Source: Actinomycetes bacterium (lineage in GTDB: Bacteria; Actinomycetota; Thermoleophilia; Solirubrobacterales; 70-9). Taken from it: a stretch of DNA of 64,000 bases. Location of the stretch: assembly GCA_016861045.1 (NCBI GenBank), contig BOKP01000001.1, positions 623,529 to 687,528 on the forward strand, read 5' to 3'. Below, piece by piece: positions 55,190 to 64,000 of the stretch. Below the pieces are notes generated by a model that saw only the letters and a program-made list of their open reading frames with translations, ran no database searches and was not told where the DNA came from. The position numbers were made by a program, and so were the translations under genes. Positions within the stretch are counted from its first letter, which is position 1. Every line of letters begins with the position of its first letter.

Positions 55190-56658
55190 GCGGGCGGCGG
55201 GCAGCGCGGGCGGCGATGGCCGCCGGATGGGGCCTGCTGGGCGTCGTCGTCACCACCGCCCTGCTGCCGGCGCCGGCGGCCGCCCACGGGCTCGTCGGCC
55301 GCTCCGACCTGCCGCTGCCGGATTGGCTCTTCGCCTGGGGAGCGTCGATCGTGCTGATCGTCTCCTTCGTCGGCCTGACGCTCGGCTGGCGGGAGGTCCG
55401 GCTCGAGGGCTACCGATGGCGGGCCCTCGGTCATGGGCTCAACGCCGCCGTCACCGGGCTCGCCGCCCGGCTCGGCGCGGGAGCGGCCGGTGTGCTCCTG
55501 CTCGGCTTCGTCGTCTGGACCGGCATCGACGGCGTCGATGCGCCCGACCGGAACTTCTCGATCACGTTCGTCTTCGTCACCTTCTGGCTCGGCCTCGTCG
55601 TCCTCAGCGTCCTCTTCGGCGACGTGTTCCGCGCTTTCAACCCATGGCGCGCGATCGCCCACGTCGTCGCGCGGGGGTTCAGCCTCGCCGTCGGCCGACG
55701 GCAGACGGCGCCGCTCGCCTACCCGGAGCGGCTCGGGCGCTGGCCCGCGGTGGTCGGGCTCGTCGGCTTCGTCTTCCTCGAGCTGGTCTGGGGGCAGACC
55801 GGCTTTGCGACCTCCGGCGTGACCCCGGCGACGCTGGCCACCGCCACGGTCCTCTACTCGCTATACACCTTCGTCGCGATGGGGCTGTTCGGGATCGAGC
55901 GCTGGATCGATCGCGGCGAGACCTTCTCGCAGTACTTCGCGATGTTCGCGTCGCTTTCCGTCTTCGAGGTCCGCGACGGACGCCTCGGCCGCCGCCCGGC
56001 GCTCGCCGGCGCGACGACGTGGGCGCGGCCGGCCGGATCACTCGCGCTCGTCCTCGTCGCGATCGGCGCGACCACCTTCGACGGCGCCCAGGAGGGCGTG
56101 CTCGAGGGCCCGATCAGCTCAACCTTCCAGTCGCTGACCGACGCCGGCCTGGCTCCGCTGACCGCGCTGCGGTTGACGAGCTCGCTCTACCTGGCCGCTG
56201 CCCTGGCGGCGGTCGCGGCGATCTTCTGGGGCGGGATCTACGGGATGAAGATCGTCGACGGCAGGCGCCGGGCGCTCGAGCTCGGCCGCAAGTTCGCCCA
56301 TGCGTTCATCCCGATCGCGCTCGCCTACCTCGTCGCCCACTACTTCAGCCTCGTCGTCTACCAGGAGCAGGCCCAGTTCACGTTCCTGCTCTCCGACCCC
56401 TTCGGCGACGGCTCCGACTGGTTCGGGACCGCCGGCTCGGGCATCGACTACGGCCTGATCGGCGCCACCGCGATCTGGTACGTGCAGTTCGGCGCGATCA
56501 TCGTCGGCCACGTCCTCGCCCTCGCGCTCGGCCATGACCGTGCCCTCGCGCTCTGGAAGGATCCGCGAACCGCCGCCTACTCGCAGGTCTGGATGCTTGC
56601 GACGATGGTCTTTTTCAGCGTTCTCGGCCTCTACCTGCTCTCGCAGGCGAACGCATGA
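55186..56658 (+). CDS. Polytopic membrane protein with predicted N-terminal His (fenitrothion hydrolase-like annotation)
   Basis: A 490-residue protein with a signal peptide ending AAA, so HGLVGRSDLPLPDWLFAW is the predicted mature N-terminus. About ten hydrophobic stretches follow, including LFAWGASIVLIVSFVGLTLG and ITFVFVTFWLGLVVLSVLFG. NPWRAIAHVVARG and PAAAHG are family-typical. Similar proteins are sometimes annotated fenitrothion hydrolase in other actinobacteria; this is not good evidence of function. N-terminal His plus location between a cupredoxin and a short His-containing membrane peptide suggest a copper-linked membrane protein. Confidence 0.65.
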   Translation: MSGRRAARAAMAAGWGLLGVVVTTALLPAPAAAHGLVGRSDLPLPDWLFAWGASIVLIVSFVGLTLGWREVRLEGYRWRALGHGLNAAVTGLAARLGAGAAGVLLLGFVVWTGIDGVDAPDRNFSITFVFVTFWLGLVVLSVLFGDVFRAFNPWRAIAHVVARGFSLAVGRRQTAPLAYPERLGRWPAVVGLVGFVFLELVWGQTGFATSGVTPATLATATVLYSLYTFVAMGLFGIERWIDRGETFSQYFAMFASLSVFEVRDGRLGRRPALAGATTWARPAGSLALVLVAIGATTFDGAQEGVLEGPISSTFQSLTDAGLAPLTALRLTSSLYLAAALAAVAAIFWGGIYGMKIVDGRRRALELGRKFAHAFIPIALAYLVAHYFSLVVYQEQAQFTFLLSDPFGDGSDWFGTAGSGIDYGLIGATAIWYVQFGAIIVGHVLALALGHDRALALWKDPRTAAYSQVWMLATMVFFSVLGLYLLSQANA

Positions 56659-56804
56659 CGCCAGTCATCGCCCACGCCGGCCACTGGCTTCCGTACGTGA
56701 TCCCGGCGGCCGTCGTGCTGATCGCGGTGACGATCGCGACGATCCGCGAGCGGCGCCGCCAGGACGACGACGAGGACTCCCCGGGAGGCCCCGCCGCCCC
56801 CTGA
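56655..56804 (+). CDS. Small membrane peptide, 49 residues
   Basis: ATG 56655 overlaps the previous stop by 4 bp (ATGA). The product TPVIAHAGHWLPYVIPAAVV has His residues near the N-terminus, one membrane helix and a charged C-terminus (RERRRQDDDED). It is shorter than usual annotation cut-offs, but the coupling to a large membrane protein gene argues that it is real. Confidence 0.6.
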   Translation: MTPVIAHAGHWLPYVIPAAVVLIAVTIATIRERRRQDDDEDSPGGPAAP

Positions 56805-56870
56805 CGCCGAGATCGGAAGGGTGGTCGCGGCTCCCCCGGCGACCCGGCGCGTCGGCGGATGGACCGAGGG

Positions 56871-56892
56871 GCCGGGAGGGATCCCTCCCGGC
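56871..56892. terminator. Bidirectional palindromic terminator candidate
   Basis: GCCGGGAGGG AT CCCTCCCGGC is a perfect 10-bp stem around AT. It sits between the end of the copper cluster (+) and a convergent lipoprotein gene (-). This is the strongest simple dyad in the window. Confidence 0.6.
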
Positions 56893-56905
56893 GGCGCCGC
56901 CCGCC

Positions 56906-57316
56906 TCAGCCGTCGGAGGCCAGCGCCGAGATCGCGCCGCTGATCCGCGCCCGATCGGGCGCGTCGAGCGACTCGAAGCGGAGGACGACGTTAGCCGCCC
57001 GAAAGCAGGTCAGATCGGCGGTCGCCTCGCAGCGGTCGAACTCGTCGGCGCCGCTTCCGGAGCCGTCGGCGACGAGCAGCGTCCCCTTGCCGCCGTCGCC
57101 GACGAGCTGCGGGTTCGCCGCCCCCGGCGAGGCGGCCGACCTGATCACGTAGACCTCGGCTCCCTCGGGGCTCGTGGTCAGCCGCTCGCCGAGCGCGAGC
57201 CGCGCCCCCTCCGCATTGGCGGCGTCGACGAGCCCGCTCGCCGTGAAGGTCCGCTCGCCGCAGCCGGCGCCCGCGGCTAGGGCCGCGGCGAGCAGGGCGG
57301 CCACCGCCCGCGCCAC
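56906..57316 (-). CDS. Predicted lipoprotein
   Basis: A 136-residue exported protein with lipobox AGAGC after AVAALLAAALAAGAGCGERT. The mature domain has two Cys (DEFDRCEATADLTCF) that could form a disulfide and LRFESLDAPDRARISG at the end. No family is recognised. It lies 6 bp downstream of sufD on the same strand. Confidence 0.6.
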   Translation of the reverse strand: MARAVAALLAAALAAGAGCGERTFTASGLVDAANAEGARLALGERLTTSPEGAEVYVIRSAASPGAANPQLVGDGGKGTLLVADGSGSGADEFDRCEATADLTCFRAANVVLRFESLDAPDRARISGAISALASDG

Positions 57317-57322
57317 GGCGTC

Positions 57323-58603
57323 TCAGGCGAGGAGCTCGCCGAGCCGGGCGTCGAGCGCGTCGGCGAGCGCGTCGGCGACGGCTCCCGCCGGGATCCGCTC
57401 GACGAGCTCGGCGAGGAACCCGCCGACGATCAACTCGCCGGCCCGCTCCTCCGGTAGCCCGCGCGAGGTCAGGTAGAAGAGCTGGTCGGGGTCGATCTGG
57501 GCGATCGCTGCGGCGTGCGTGCAGGCGACGTCGTCGGCCTCGATCTCGAGGCCGGGAATCGCGTCGGCGTGGGCCCGCGGGGAGAGGATCAGGTTGCGGC
57601 AGTCCTGGAAGGCATCGGTGCGCTGGGCGCCCTTGTCGACGTTGATCATCCCCCGCCAGACGGCCGTCGAGCGGCCGTTCAGGACGCCGCGGAAGGCGAG
57701 GTCGGAGGTCGTGTCCTCGGCCGCGTGCTCCTGGGTGGTGTCGTAGTCGAGGTGCTGGCGCCCGTCGCCGACGTAGGCGCCGGTGACGCGGGCGCCGGCG
57801 CCGCGCCCGGCGAGCTTCGTCTCCATCCTGACCTTGCCGTTGGCGGAGCCGAAGCCGAGCGCCACCCACTCGAGGTGCCCGTCGCGGCCGACCTCGGCCC
57901 GCTGGCTGGTGAACGCCCAGGAGCGCTCCGAGAGGTCCTGGCCGCAGACGTAGCGCAGGTTCGCCCCCTCGCCGACGATCAGCTCGGTGACGCCGTTGAA
58001 GAGCCCCTCGGAGTCGTCGTCGACGGAGACGTAGCGCTCCCAGACCTCGGCCTCGGCGCCATCCTCGAGGACGATCAGGGAGCGCCAGTTGAGGCTGCGG
58101 CCGGCGGCCCGCTGGACCGCCGTGAGCGAGATCGGATGCTCGGGGGAGGCGTTACGGGGCACGTAGACGAGGGCGCCGCCGGCCCATCCCGCCTCGTTGG
58201 CGGCGACGAACGGATCGGAGCTGCCGGACACGATCGTCCCGAGCCGCTCCGCGACGAGGTCGCCGAACCGCTCGACACCCTCGGCGAGGCTCATCACCGC
58301 CACGCCGTCGGGGCGGCCGGCGCCGTCCGGGGCCGGGAGGTCGGCGCGCGATGCGGCGTCGACCTGGGTGACGCCGGCCGATCCCGCCGGCACCGCGAGC
58401 CTCGTCGCCAGCCCGTCCGCCGCCGCCGGGTCGCCGCCCACGGCGGGCTCGAACGCCGCGAGGTCGAGCCGCGAGAGGTCGGTGAACTCCCAGCCATGCG
58501 TCTTCGGGCCCGGGAGCGCGAGCTCCCGGGCCGCCTCGATCGCCCTCCCGCGCCGCTCCGCGAGCCAGCCGGGCTCGGTCGCGGCGGCGGTGGCGCTAGC
58601 CAA
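57323..58603 (-). CDS. sufD: SUF Fe-S assembly protein SufD
   Basis: A 426-residue beta-helix protein of the SufBC2D scaffold. The C-terminal core [40 protein letters not shown] and [20 protein letters not shown] matches SufD/SufB, with a less conserved N-terminal helical domain ([20 protein letters not shown]). SufD forms a heterocomplex with SufB and recruits SufC ATPase. The start is TTG 58603, eight bases inside the 3' end of sufB. Confidence 0.92.
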   Translation of the reverse strand: MASATAAATEPGWLAERRGRAIEAARELALPGPKTHGWEFTDLSRLDLAAFEPAVGGDPAAADGLATRLAVPAGSAGVTQVDAASRADLPAPDGAGRPDGVAVMSLAEGVERFGDLVAERLGTIVSGSSDPFVAANEAGWAGGALVYVPRNASPEHPISLTAVQRAAGRSLNWRSLIVLEDGAEAEVWERYVSVDDDSEGLFNGVTELIVGEGANLRYVCGQDLSERSWAFTSQRAEVGRDGHLEWVALGFGSANGKVRMETKLAGRGAGARVTGAYVGDGRQHLDYDTTQEHAAEDTTSDLAFRGVLNGRSTAVWRGMINVDKGAQRTDAFQDCRNLILSPRAHADAIPGLEIEADDVACTHAAAIAQIDPDQLFYLTSRGLPEERAGELIVGGFLAELVERIPAGAVADALADALDARLGELLA

Positions 58604-60059
58604 TCGAACCCTCCATCTGCAACTCGATCAGGCGGTTGAGCTCGACCGCGTACTCCATCGGCAGCTCCTTGACCACCGGCTCGATGAAGCCGTTGACGAT
58701 CAGCTTCGAGGCCTCCTCCTCGTCGAGGCCGTGCGACTGCAGGTAGTAGAGCTGTTCCTCGCCGATCTTCGACACCGAGGCCTCGTGGCCGACGTTGGCG
58801 TCGTTCTCGTCGATCCGGATCGTCGGGTAGGTGTCCGACCGCGACTCCGGGTCGAGCAGGAGCGCGTCGCAGACGACCTTCGAGCGCGCCTCGCTCGCTC
58901 CCTTCGCGACCTCGAGCAGGCCGCGGTAGGTCGAGCGGCCCCCGTCCTTGGAGATCGACTTCGAGAAGATCGACGAGCTCGTCTTCGGGGCGGCGTGGAT
59001 GATCTTGCCGCCGGCGTCCTGGTGCTGGCCGTTGCCGGCGAAGGCGATCGAGAGGATCTCGCCGTGGGCGCGCTCGCCCATCAGGTACACCGACGGGTAC
59101 TTCATCGTGATCTTCGAGCCGAGGTTGCAGTCGACCCACTCGACGGTCGCGTCGGCCTCGGCCCTGGCCCGCTTGGTGACGAGGTTGTAGACGTTCTGCG
59201 ACCAGTTCTGGACGGTCGTGTAGCGGATCCGCGCGCCCGGCTTGGCGATCAGCTCGACGACCGCCGAGTGCAGCGAGTCGGTCGAGTAGACGGGAGCCGT
59301 GCAGCCCTCGATGTAGTGCACGGCGGAGCCCTCGTCGGCGATGATCAGCGTCCGCTCGAACTGGCCCATGTTCTCGGTGTTGATCCGGAAGTAGGCCTGC
59401 AGCGGCATCTCGACCTCGACGCCGGGCGGCACGTAGACGAACGAGCCGCCCGACCAGACGGCCGAGTTGAGCGCCGCCAGCATGTTGTCGTTGGCCGGGA
59501 TCAGCGACGCGAAGTGCTCACGGACGATGTCCTCGTGCTCGCGCAGGCCGGTGTCCATGTCGACGAAATGGACGCCCTGCTCCTCGAGGTCCTTGCGGAC
59601 CTGGTGATAGACGACCTCGGACTCGTACTGGGCGCCGACACCGGCGAGGAAGTCGCGCTCCGCCTCCGGGATGCCGAGCTTGTCGAAGGTGTTCTTGATG
59701 TCCTCGGGGACGTCGTCCCAGCTCGTCTCGGCCCGCTCCGAGGCGCGGACGAAGTAGTGGATGTCGTCGAAGTCGATCTGGTTCAGGTCGGCGCCCCACT
59801 GCGGGACCGGACGGGCGAGGAAGTGCTCGAGCGCCTTGAGCCGGAACTCGCGCATCCACTGCGGCTCGCCCTTGTACTCGGAGATGTCCTCGACCAGCTT
59901 CCGGCTGAGCCCCTTCGGCGCCTTGTAGACGTAGCCGGTCTCGGGGTCGTTGAAGCCGAACTTGGTCTTGTAGTCCTGGTTGATGTCCTTGATCGCCTCG
60001 CGCTCGGCCTGCTTCGGGTCGAGCGCCGCGGTCTCGGGCGGCGGGTTCACTTCAGTCAA
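58596..60059 (-). CDS. sufB: SUF Fe-S assembly scaffold SufB
   Basis: A 487-residue protein that accepts sulfur and builds the nascent cluster. Motifs: [20 protein letters not shown] near the start, [40 protein letters not shown] (with a Cys), [20 protein letters not shown] and [23 protein letters not shown] 60059 starts 8 bp inside the Rieske gene's end. Full length and intact. Confidence 0.96.
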   Translation of the reverse strand: MTEVNPPPETAALDPKQAEREAIKDINQDYKTKFGFNDPETGYVYKAPKGLSRKLVEDISEYKGEPQWMREFRLKALEHFLARPVPQWGADLNQIDFDDIHYFVRASERAETSWDDVPEDIKNTFDKLGIPEAERDFLAGVGAQYESEVVYHQVRKDLEEQGVHFVDMDTGLREHEDIVREHFASLIPANDNMLAALNSAVWSGGSFVYVPPGVEVEMPLQAYFRINTENMGQFERTLIIADEGSAVHYIEGCTAPVYSTDSLHSAVVELIAKPGARIRYTTVQNWSQNVYNLVTKRARAEADATVEWVDCNLGSKITMKYPSVYLMGERAHGEILSIAFAGNGQHQDAGGKIIHAAPKTSSSIFSKSISKDGGRSTYRGLLEVAKGASEARSKVVCDALLLDPESRSDTYPTIRIDENDANVGHEASVSKIGEEQLYYLQSHGLDEEEASKLIVNGFIEPVVKELPMEYAVELNRLIELQMEGSIG

Positions 60060-60366
60060 CCTCCAGCTTGATCTGCCCGTCCTCGACGCGGACCGGGAAG
60101 GTCTCGACCGGCGCGAAGGCGGGAAGGGTCTTGGGGCGGCCGGTCCTCAGGTCGAAGATCGAGCCGTGGCGCGGGCACTCGACGGTGCCGGCCGCGCAGT
60201 CGAGCTCGCCCTCGGCGAGCGGGCCATCGTCGTGGGAGCAGCGGTCCTCGATCGCGAGCAGCTCGCCGCCGCAGTTGAAGACGCCGATCAGGAAGCCCTC
60301 GGCCTCGACGATCTTCCGTGCCCCCTCGGGGAGCTCCTCGACTGTGCAAACGATGTGGTCGGCCAT
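60052..60366 (-). CDS. Rieske-type [2Fe-2S] ferredoxin
   Basis: A 104-residue small Rieske protein. [20 protein letters not shown] contains the C-x-H, and [18 protein letters not shown] contains C-x-x-H; together these form the cluster. It resembles biphenyl/naphthalene dioxygenase ferredoxins or NirD-like proteins. It is the first gene of the sufB-sufD unit and may supply electrons to cluster assembly. ATG 60366 with an upstream GAAGGCGGG is preferred to the GTG at 60378. Confidence 0.9.
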   Translation of the reverse strand: MADHIVCTVEELPEGARKIVEAEGFLIGVFNCGGELLAIEDRCSHDDGPLAEGELDCAAGTVECPRHGSIFDLRTGRPKTLPAFAPVETFPVRVEDGQIKLEVD

Positions 60367-60471
60367 TCCCGCCTTCACGCAATCCCTACTTTCAGAGTCG
60401 GGATTTTAGCGGGCGGCGGCGCTTCCCCCGTCGCGCCGTCCGCCACGGTGCCCGACAATGGCTGGCGAGCG

Positions 60472-61863
60472 ATGGAGCCGGCGACCGAGCAAGCAGCGGC
60501 CGAACTCTCGCGCCGGCCGCCTGACCCGATCCGCGTCGGCGCCGGCACGGCGTTCTACCTGGGCGGGACGCTTCCCGGCCGGCCGGCGCCGGGGTCGCTC
60601 CGACTCCGGGTCGGAGACCGCTCGGCGCCGCTCGATGCCGACTCGATGCCGCCCGAGCGCTCGTATGGGGCGGGCGGTCTGTGGTGGTCGCTGGTCGAGC
60701 TGCCGGGGCCGGTCGCGGCCGGGCCCGTGCGGGTCGGCCTCGCGGGCAGCGCTCCCGGCTCCGAGCTGGCGCTCGGCTCGGTCGCGCTCGCGGCGGGGGA
60801 GGAGGGGCAGCCGGACCCGGTCGCGGACCCGCGTGTCGCGCCGATCGCGATCTGCATGGCCACCCACGAGCCCGAGCCCGACCGGCTCCGCGTCCAGCTC
60901 GAGTCGATCCGGGCGCAGTCCCGCGACGACTGGACCTGCGTGATCAGCGACGACTGCTCCTCGCCGCATGCGTACGCCGAGCTCGAGCGCCAGGTCGCGG
61001 GCGAGGAGCGCTTCGTCGTCAGCCGCTCGCCGCGGCGGCTCGGCTTCCTGCGCAACTTCGAGCGTGCGATCTGCATGGCGCCCGCGACCGCCGCGCTGAT
61101 CGCCCTCGCCGACCAGGACGACCGCTGGCACCGCGACAAGCTCGAGGTCCTCGCCGCGGCCCTCGCGGCCGCCCCCGACTCGCTGCTCGCCTACAGCGAT
61201 GTCCGGATCGCCGACGCCGCCGGCAACGTCCTCTCCGACACCTACTTCTTCGAGCGCCGCAACAACGCCGCGAGCATGGCCTCGATGCTGATCACCAACA
61301 ACGTCACCGGCGCCGCGGCGATGTTCCGCCGCGAGCTGCTCGCAACGGCGCTCCCTTTCCCGCCCGGCGGCACCGGGCAGGAGCTCTACCACGATCACTG
61401 GCTCGCCCTCTGCGCGATGGCGACGGCGCCGCTCGCGTTCGTCGACCGGCCGACTCACGACTACGTCCGCCACGACGAGTCGGTGACCGTCAGCGAGGCC
61501 GAGGGCCATGTCGTGCTGCCGCCGCGGGGACGCCTCGGGGCGCTGCGGATGCGCGCCGCACGCGCCGCCCGGCGGTTGCGGCTGGCCTCGCGGAGCCCCG
61601 GCTGGCGCACCGCCTACATCGGCCGTTACCTGTTGATCCGCCAGCTCGCCGCGATCCTCGAGCTGCGGATCGGCCGCGCCCGGATCCTGCCCCGCCACCA
61701 GGCCGACATCGATCGCCTGCTCGCGGCCGAGCGCTCGCCGCGGGCGGCCGCCTGGCTCCTCGCCCGCTCGTTTCGCCCCTGGATCGGCCGCAACGACACG
61801 CTCGCCCGCGAGCGCGCCGTCTTCGGGGGCATCCTCTGGCGGAAGCTGGTCGGCAGGCGCTGA
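60472..61863 (+). CDS. Family 2 glycosyltransferase
   Basis: A 463-residue transferase. A ~110-residue N-terminal beta domain precedes the GT-A catalytic part, which starts RVAPIAICMATHEPEPDRLR. The nucleotide-sugar region is VISDDCSSPHAYAELERQVA, and ALIADQDD-like LIALADQDDRWHRDKLEVLA has the DxD metal site. A helical C-terminus rich in Arg follows. Donor and acceptor unknown; rhamnan- or polysaccharide-type surface glycans are likely. It sits head-to-tail against and splits the two suf units on the opposite strand. Confidence 0.85.
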   Translation: MEPATEQAAAELSRRPPDPIRVGAGTAFYLGGTLPGRPAPGSLRLRVGDRSAPLDADSMPPERSYGAGGLWWSLVELPGPVAAGPVRVGLAGSAPGSELALGSVALAAGEEGQPDPVADPRVAPIAICMATHEPEPDRLRVQLESIRAQSRDDWTCVISDDCSSPHAYAELERQVAGEERFVVSRSPRRLGFLRNFERAICMAPATAALIALADQDDRWHRDKLEVLAAALAAAPDSLLAYSDVRIADAAGNVLSDTYFFERRNNAASMASMLITNNVTGAAAMFRRELLATALPFPPGGTGQELYHDHWLALCAMATAPLAFVDRPTHDYVRHDESVTVSEAEGHVVLPPRGRLGALRMRAARAARRLRLASRSPGWRTAYIGRYLLIRQLAAILELRIGRARILPRHQADIDRLLAAERSPRAAAWLLARSFRPWIGRNDTLARERAVFGGILWRKLVGRR

Positions 61864-61939
61864 AGCCGCGGGAGCGAGGCGGCGGGCGGCGGCCCGCGGG
61901 TGGAGAGCGCCGCTGCCGCGGCACGCGGGCACGGGCCGC

Positions 61940-62365
61940 TCAGATGCCGGCGGCCTCGGCCGGATCGCCCCGCTCGCCCTCGTCCTCCCAGTCGGCCGCC
62001 TCGCCGAGGCTCGCCGACTTGACGACCTTGAGGCCGAGCATCGCGCACTTCATCCGCGTCGCCGAGATCTCGATCCCGAGCAGGTCGAGGACCCTCTCCT
62101 TCGGCAGCCGCAGGAGCTCCTCGCGGGTCATGCCGCGGAGCTCGTCGGTGAGCAGCGACGTCGCCGCGGTCGAGATCGCGCAGCCCTGTCCCTCGAAGGA
62201 GACGTCGCTGACCCGCCCCTCGTCGTCGAGCTTGATGTAGACGTGCTGCTCGTCGCCGCAGAACGGGTTCGTGTCCTCGAACTCGAGGTCGAACTCGTCG
62301 AGCCGGCCGAAGTTGTGCGGCCGCTTGTAGTGCTCCAGGATCTGATCCCGGTACAGCTCATCCAT
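61940..62365 (-). CDS. sufU: SufU-type Fe-S sulfurtransferase/scaffold
   Basis: A 141-residue zinc-containing SufU (IscU-like). Three Cys positions are present: NPFCGDEQHVYIKLDDEG, GQGCAISTAATSLLTDELRG and TRMKCAMLGLKVVKS; the Asp of the first motif also binds Zn. It takes sulfur from SufS and passes it to SufBCD in Gram-positive SUF systems. It lies 108 bp downstream of sufS, same strand. Confidence 0.94.
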   Translation of the reverse strand: MDELYRDQILEHYKRPHNFGRLDEFDLEFEDTNPFCGDEQHVYIKLDDEGRVSDVSFEGQGCAISTAATSLLTDELRGMTREELLRLPKERVLDLLGIEISATRMKCAMLGLKVVKSASLGEAADWEDEGERGDPAEAAGI

Positions 62366-62473
62366 CGCGGCGCCCCCGGCGCGCGGCGTGACAGCGTCCC
62401 CGCCCGGCGACGGGCCGGCCGCGTCGCGGGACGCTTCGCCGCCCGTCGTCGTCGATCTGCCCGCTCGCGAAGG

Positions 62474-63742
62474 TCACGAGGCGTCGAATATGGCACGAGC
62501 GTCGTATAGCCCCTCGACCAGCGCGTCGATCTCGGTCGCCGTCGTGTAGACGCCGAAGCTGGCCCGAGCGGTCGCGGCGACGCCGAGCCGCTGCATCAGC
62601 GGTTGCGCGCAGTGGTGGCCGGCACGGACGGCGACGCCGTGGCGGTCGAGGATCTCGGCGACGTCGTGGGGGTGGATCCCGTCGAGCTCGAACGAGACCG
62701 GCCCGACCCGGCCCGGGGCCGGCGGCGGCCCGTAGACGCGCAGGCCCGGCACCTCGGCGAGCCGGCCCAGCGCGTAGGCGGTGATCTCGCGCTCGTGGGC
62801 GAGGACCGCGTCCATGCCGACCATGTCGAGCCAGCGGATCGCCGCCGCCATCCCGATCGCCTGGGCGATCGCCGGCGTACCCGCCTCGAACTTCGCCGGC
62901 GGGTCGGCGCAGCTGAATCCGTCCCTGGTGACCTTGCGGATCATCGACCCCCCGCCGAGGAACGGCGGCATCTCGCGGAGCAGGTCGAGCCGCCCCCAGA
63001 GCGCGCCGATCCCGGTCGGCCCGTATGCCTTGTGGCCGGTCACGGCGTAGAAGTCGACCCCGAGCTCGCCGACGTCGACCCCCATCTTCGGCATCGACTG
63101 GGCGCCGTCGACCAGGATCAGGGCGCCGGCATCGTGCGCCGCCGCGGCGATCTCGGCGATCGGGTTGAGCGTCCCGAGCACGTTCGAGAGGTGGGTGATC
63201 GCGACGAGCTTCGGCTCACGGGCCAGCGCCGCCTCGAGCTGCTCGCGGATCAGCTCGCCGTGCTCGTCGACCCCGATCCAGTCGATCGTCGCGCCGCTTG
63301 CTGCGGCGAGCTGCTGCCAGGGGACGATGTTCGAGTGGTGCTCCATCTCCGTCAGCACGATCCGGTCGCCGACGCCGACGTTGGCGTCGCCCCACGCGCG
63401 GGCGACGAGGTTGATCGCCTCGGTCGCGTTGCGGACGAAGACGATCTCGCGGCGGTCGGCGGCGGCGAGGTGGTCGGCGACCGTCGCGCGGGCGCCCTCG
63501 TAGGCGTCGGTCGCCTCTCCCGAGAGCGTGTGCGAGCCGCGGTGGACGTTCGCGTGATGGCGGCGCTCGTAGCGGTCGACGGCCTCGATCGAGGCGAGCA
63601 CGCGCTGGGCGCTGGCGCCGGAGTCGAGGTAGACGAGCCGCTCGTCCCCGATCATCCGGCTCAGCGTCGGGAACGATCGGCGGAGGCGCTCGACGTCGAG
63701 CCCGGCGGCCGGCTTGGTGCTGTCGGAGGCGACCGAGCCCAT
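62474..63742 (-). CDS. sufS: Cysteine desulfurase SufS
   Basis: A 422-residue PLP enzyme of the group II (SufS/CsdA) type, removing sulfur from Cys. The PLP-binding Lys is in FYAVTGHKAYGPTGIGALWG, and the active Cys lies in VAVRAGHHCAQPLMQRLGV. ALILVDGAQSMPKMGVDVGE and FVRNATEAINLVARAWG are also typical. It starts with ATG 63742, 24 bp after the sufC stop. It precedes sufU, its partner. Confidence 0.96.
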   Translation of the reverse strand: MGSVASDSTKPAAGLDVERLRRSFPTLSRMIGDERLVYLDSGASAQRVLASIEAVDRYERRHHANVHRGSHTLSGEATDAYEGARATVADHLAAADRREIVFVRNATEAINLVARAWGDANVGVGDRIVLTEMEHHSNIVPWQQLAAASGATIDWIGVDEHGELIREQLEAALAREPKLVAITHLSNVLGTLNPIAEIAAAAHDAGALILVDGAQSMPKMGVDVGELGVDFYAVTGHKAYGPTGIGALWGRLDLLREMPPFLGGGSMIRKVTRDGFSCADPPAKFEAGTPAIAQAIGMAAAIRWLDMVGMDAVLAHEREITAYALGRLAEVPGLRVYGPPPAPGRVGPVSFELDGIHPHDVAEILDRHGVAVRAGHHCAQPLMQRLGVAATARASFGVYTTATEIDALVEGLYDARAIFDAS

Positions 63743-63766
63743 GCCCGCGGTGCCGGCGCGGCGCGC

Positions 63767-64000
63767 TCAGGCGCCCGCCGCGACCTCCTCCTTGATCCAG
63801 CCGTAGCCCTTCTCCTCGAGCTCGGCTACGAGCTCGGGCCCGCCCTCCTTGACGATCCGCCCTTCGTACATGACGTGGACGCGGTCGGGCTCGACGAGGT
63901 GGAGGATCCGCTGGTAGTGGGTGATGATGAGCACGCCCATCTCGGGGCCGGCGAAGCGGTTGACGCCCTCGGCGACGGTGCGCAGCGCGTCGATGTCGAG
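63767..64000 (-). CDS. sufC: SUF ATPase SufC (5' part beyond window)
   Basis: The last 77 residues are present. [20 protein letters not shown] holds the ABC H-loop (ITHYQRIL), followed by [20 protein letters not shown] and [10 protein letters not shown] at the C-terminus; this is the exact end of SufC. The ATPase drives rearrangement of the SufBD scaffold. Gene order sufC-sufS-sufU, leftward. Confidence 0.95.
   Translation of the reverse strand, partial: LDIDALRTVAEGVNRFAGPEMGVLIITHYQRILHLVEPDRVHVMYEGRIVKEGGPELVAELEEKGYGWIKEEVAAGA

Overview
The window is 64 kb of very GC-rich bacterial chromosome. Almost all of it is coding, and GTG and TTG starts are frequent. Gene content points to an actinobacterium: an atpI-B-E-F-H-A-G-D-C operon, an SufU-type SUF system, LytR-CpsA-Psr and WS/DGAT proteins, and an AbiEi/DUF559 protein. 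A Thermoleophilia/Solirubrobacterales-like lineage is my best guess, but there is no rRNA or tRNA in the window to confirm it. Many genes have a TANNNT hexamer 6-11 bases before the start codon and no Shine-Dalgarno sequence, which suggests widespread leaderless transcription.

Layout. 1-879: 3' end of a WecA/TagO-type GlcNAc-1-phosphate transferase. 880-2715: insertion-sequence debris, with a pRiA4b ORF-3-like gene, a frame-broken IS5-type transposase and a probable fragment of a second transposase. 2773-10366: complete F-type ATP synthase operon, with two repeat-bearing spacers. 10482-19718: M20 peptidase, LCP cell-wall ligase, an intein-containing UDP-glucose dehydrogenase, two sugar-nucleotidyltransferases around a phosphoglucose/phosphomannose isomerase, and homoserine kinase. 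Most of this block looks like cell-envelope polysaccharide precursor supply. 19737-26555: ParA ATPase, SRPBCC protein, lipoprotein, iron-sulfur repair protein (RIC) divergent from glutamate dehydrogenase, class B PBP, HxlR regulator. 26571-33696: AddAB-like helicase-nuclease pair with a GGCT-like gene. 33868-43944: accessory stretch with tandem hairpins, an AbiEi/DUF559 protein, a GNAT, a HAD, FxsA, an HTH plus nucleotidyltransferase toxin-antitoxin candidate, a MIP18/SufT-like factor, gene fragments around a recombination scar, an SDR and a TetR. 44012-50535: Cys-rich secreted protein, WS/DGAT, glutaminyl-cyclase-like M28 protein, RDD protein, IspH. 50570-56804: a copper-handling cluster (SCO1, PCuAC, two cupredoxins, a Cys-less redoxin, two proteins predicted to mature with an N-terminal His, small membrane proteins). 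56906-64000: SUF iron-sulfur assembly genes (sufC-sufS-sufU and Rieske-sufB-sufD, read leftward), interrupted by an oppositely oriented glycosyltransferase.

The most notable items are: the mini-intein placed exactly before the catalytic Cys of UDP-glucose dehydrogenase; the copper cluster with two putative histidine-brace proteins; the mirror-symmetric leaderless promoters of RIC and gdhA; the 18-bp divergent promoter at 47598-47615; the paired purine-transition repeats in two ATP synthase spacers; and the HTH plus nucleotidyltransferase pair behind an AT-rich inverted repeat.
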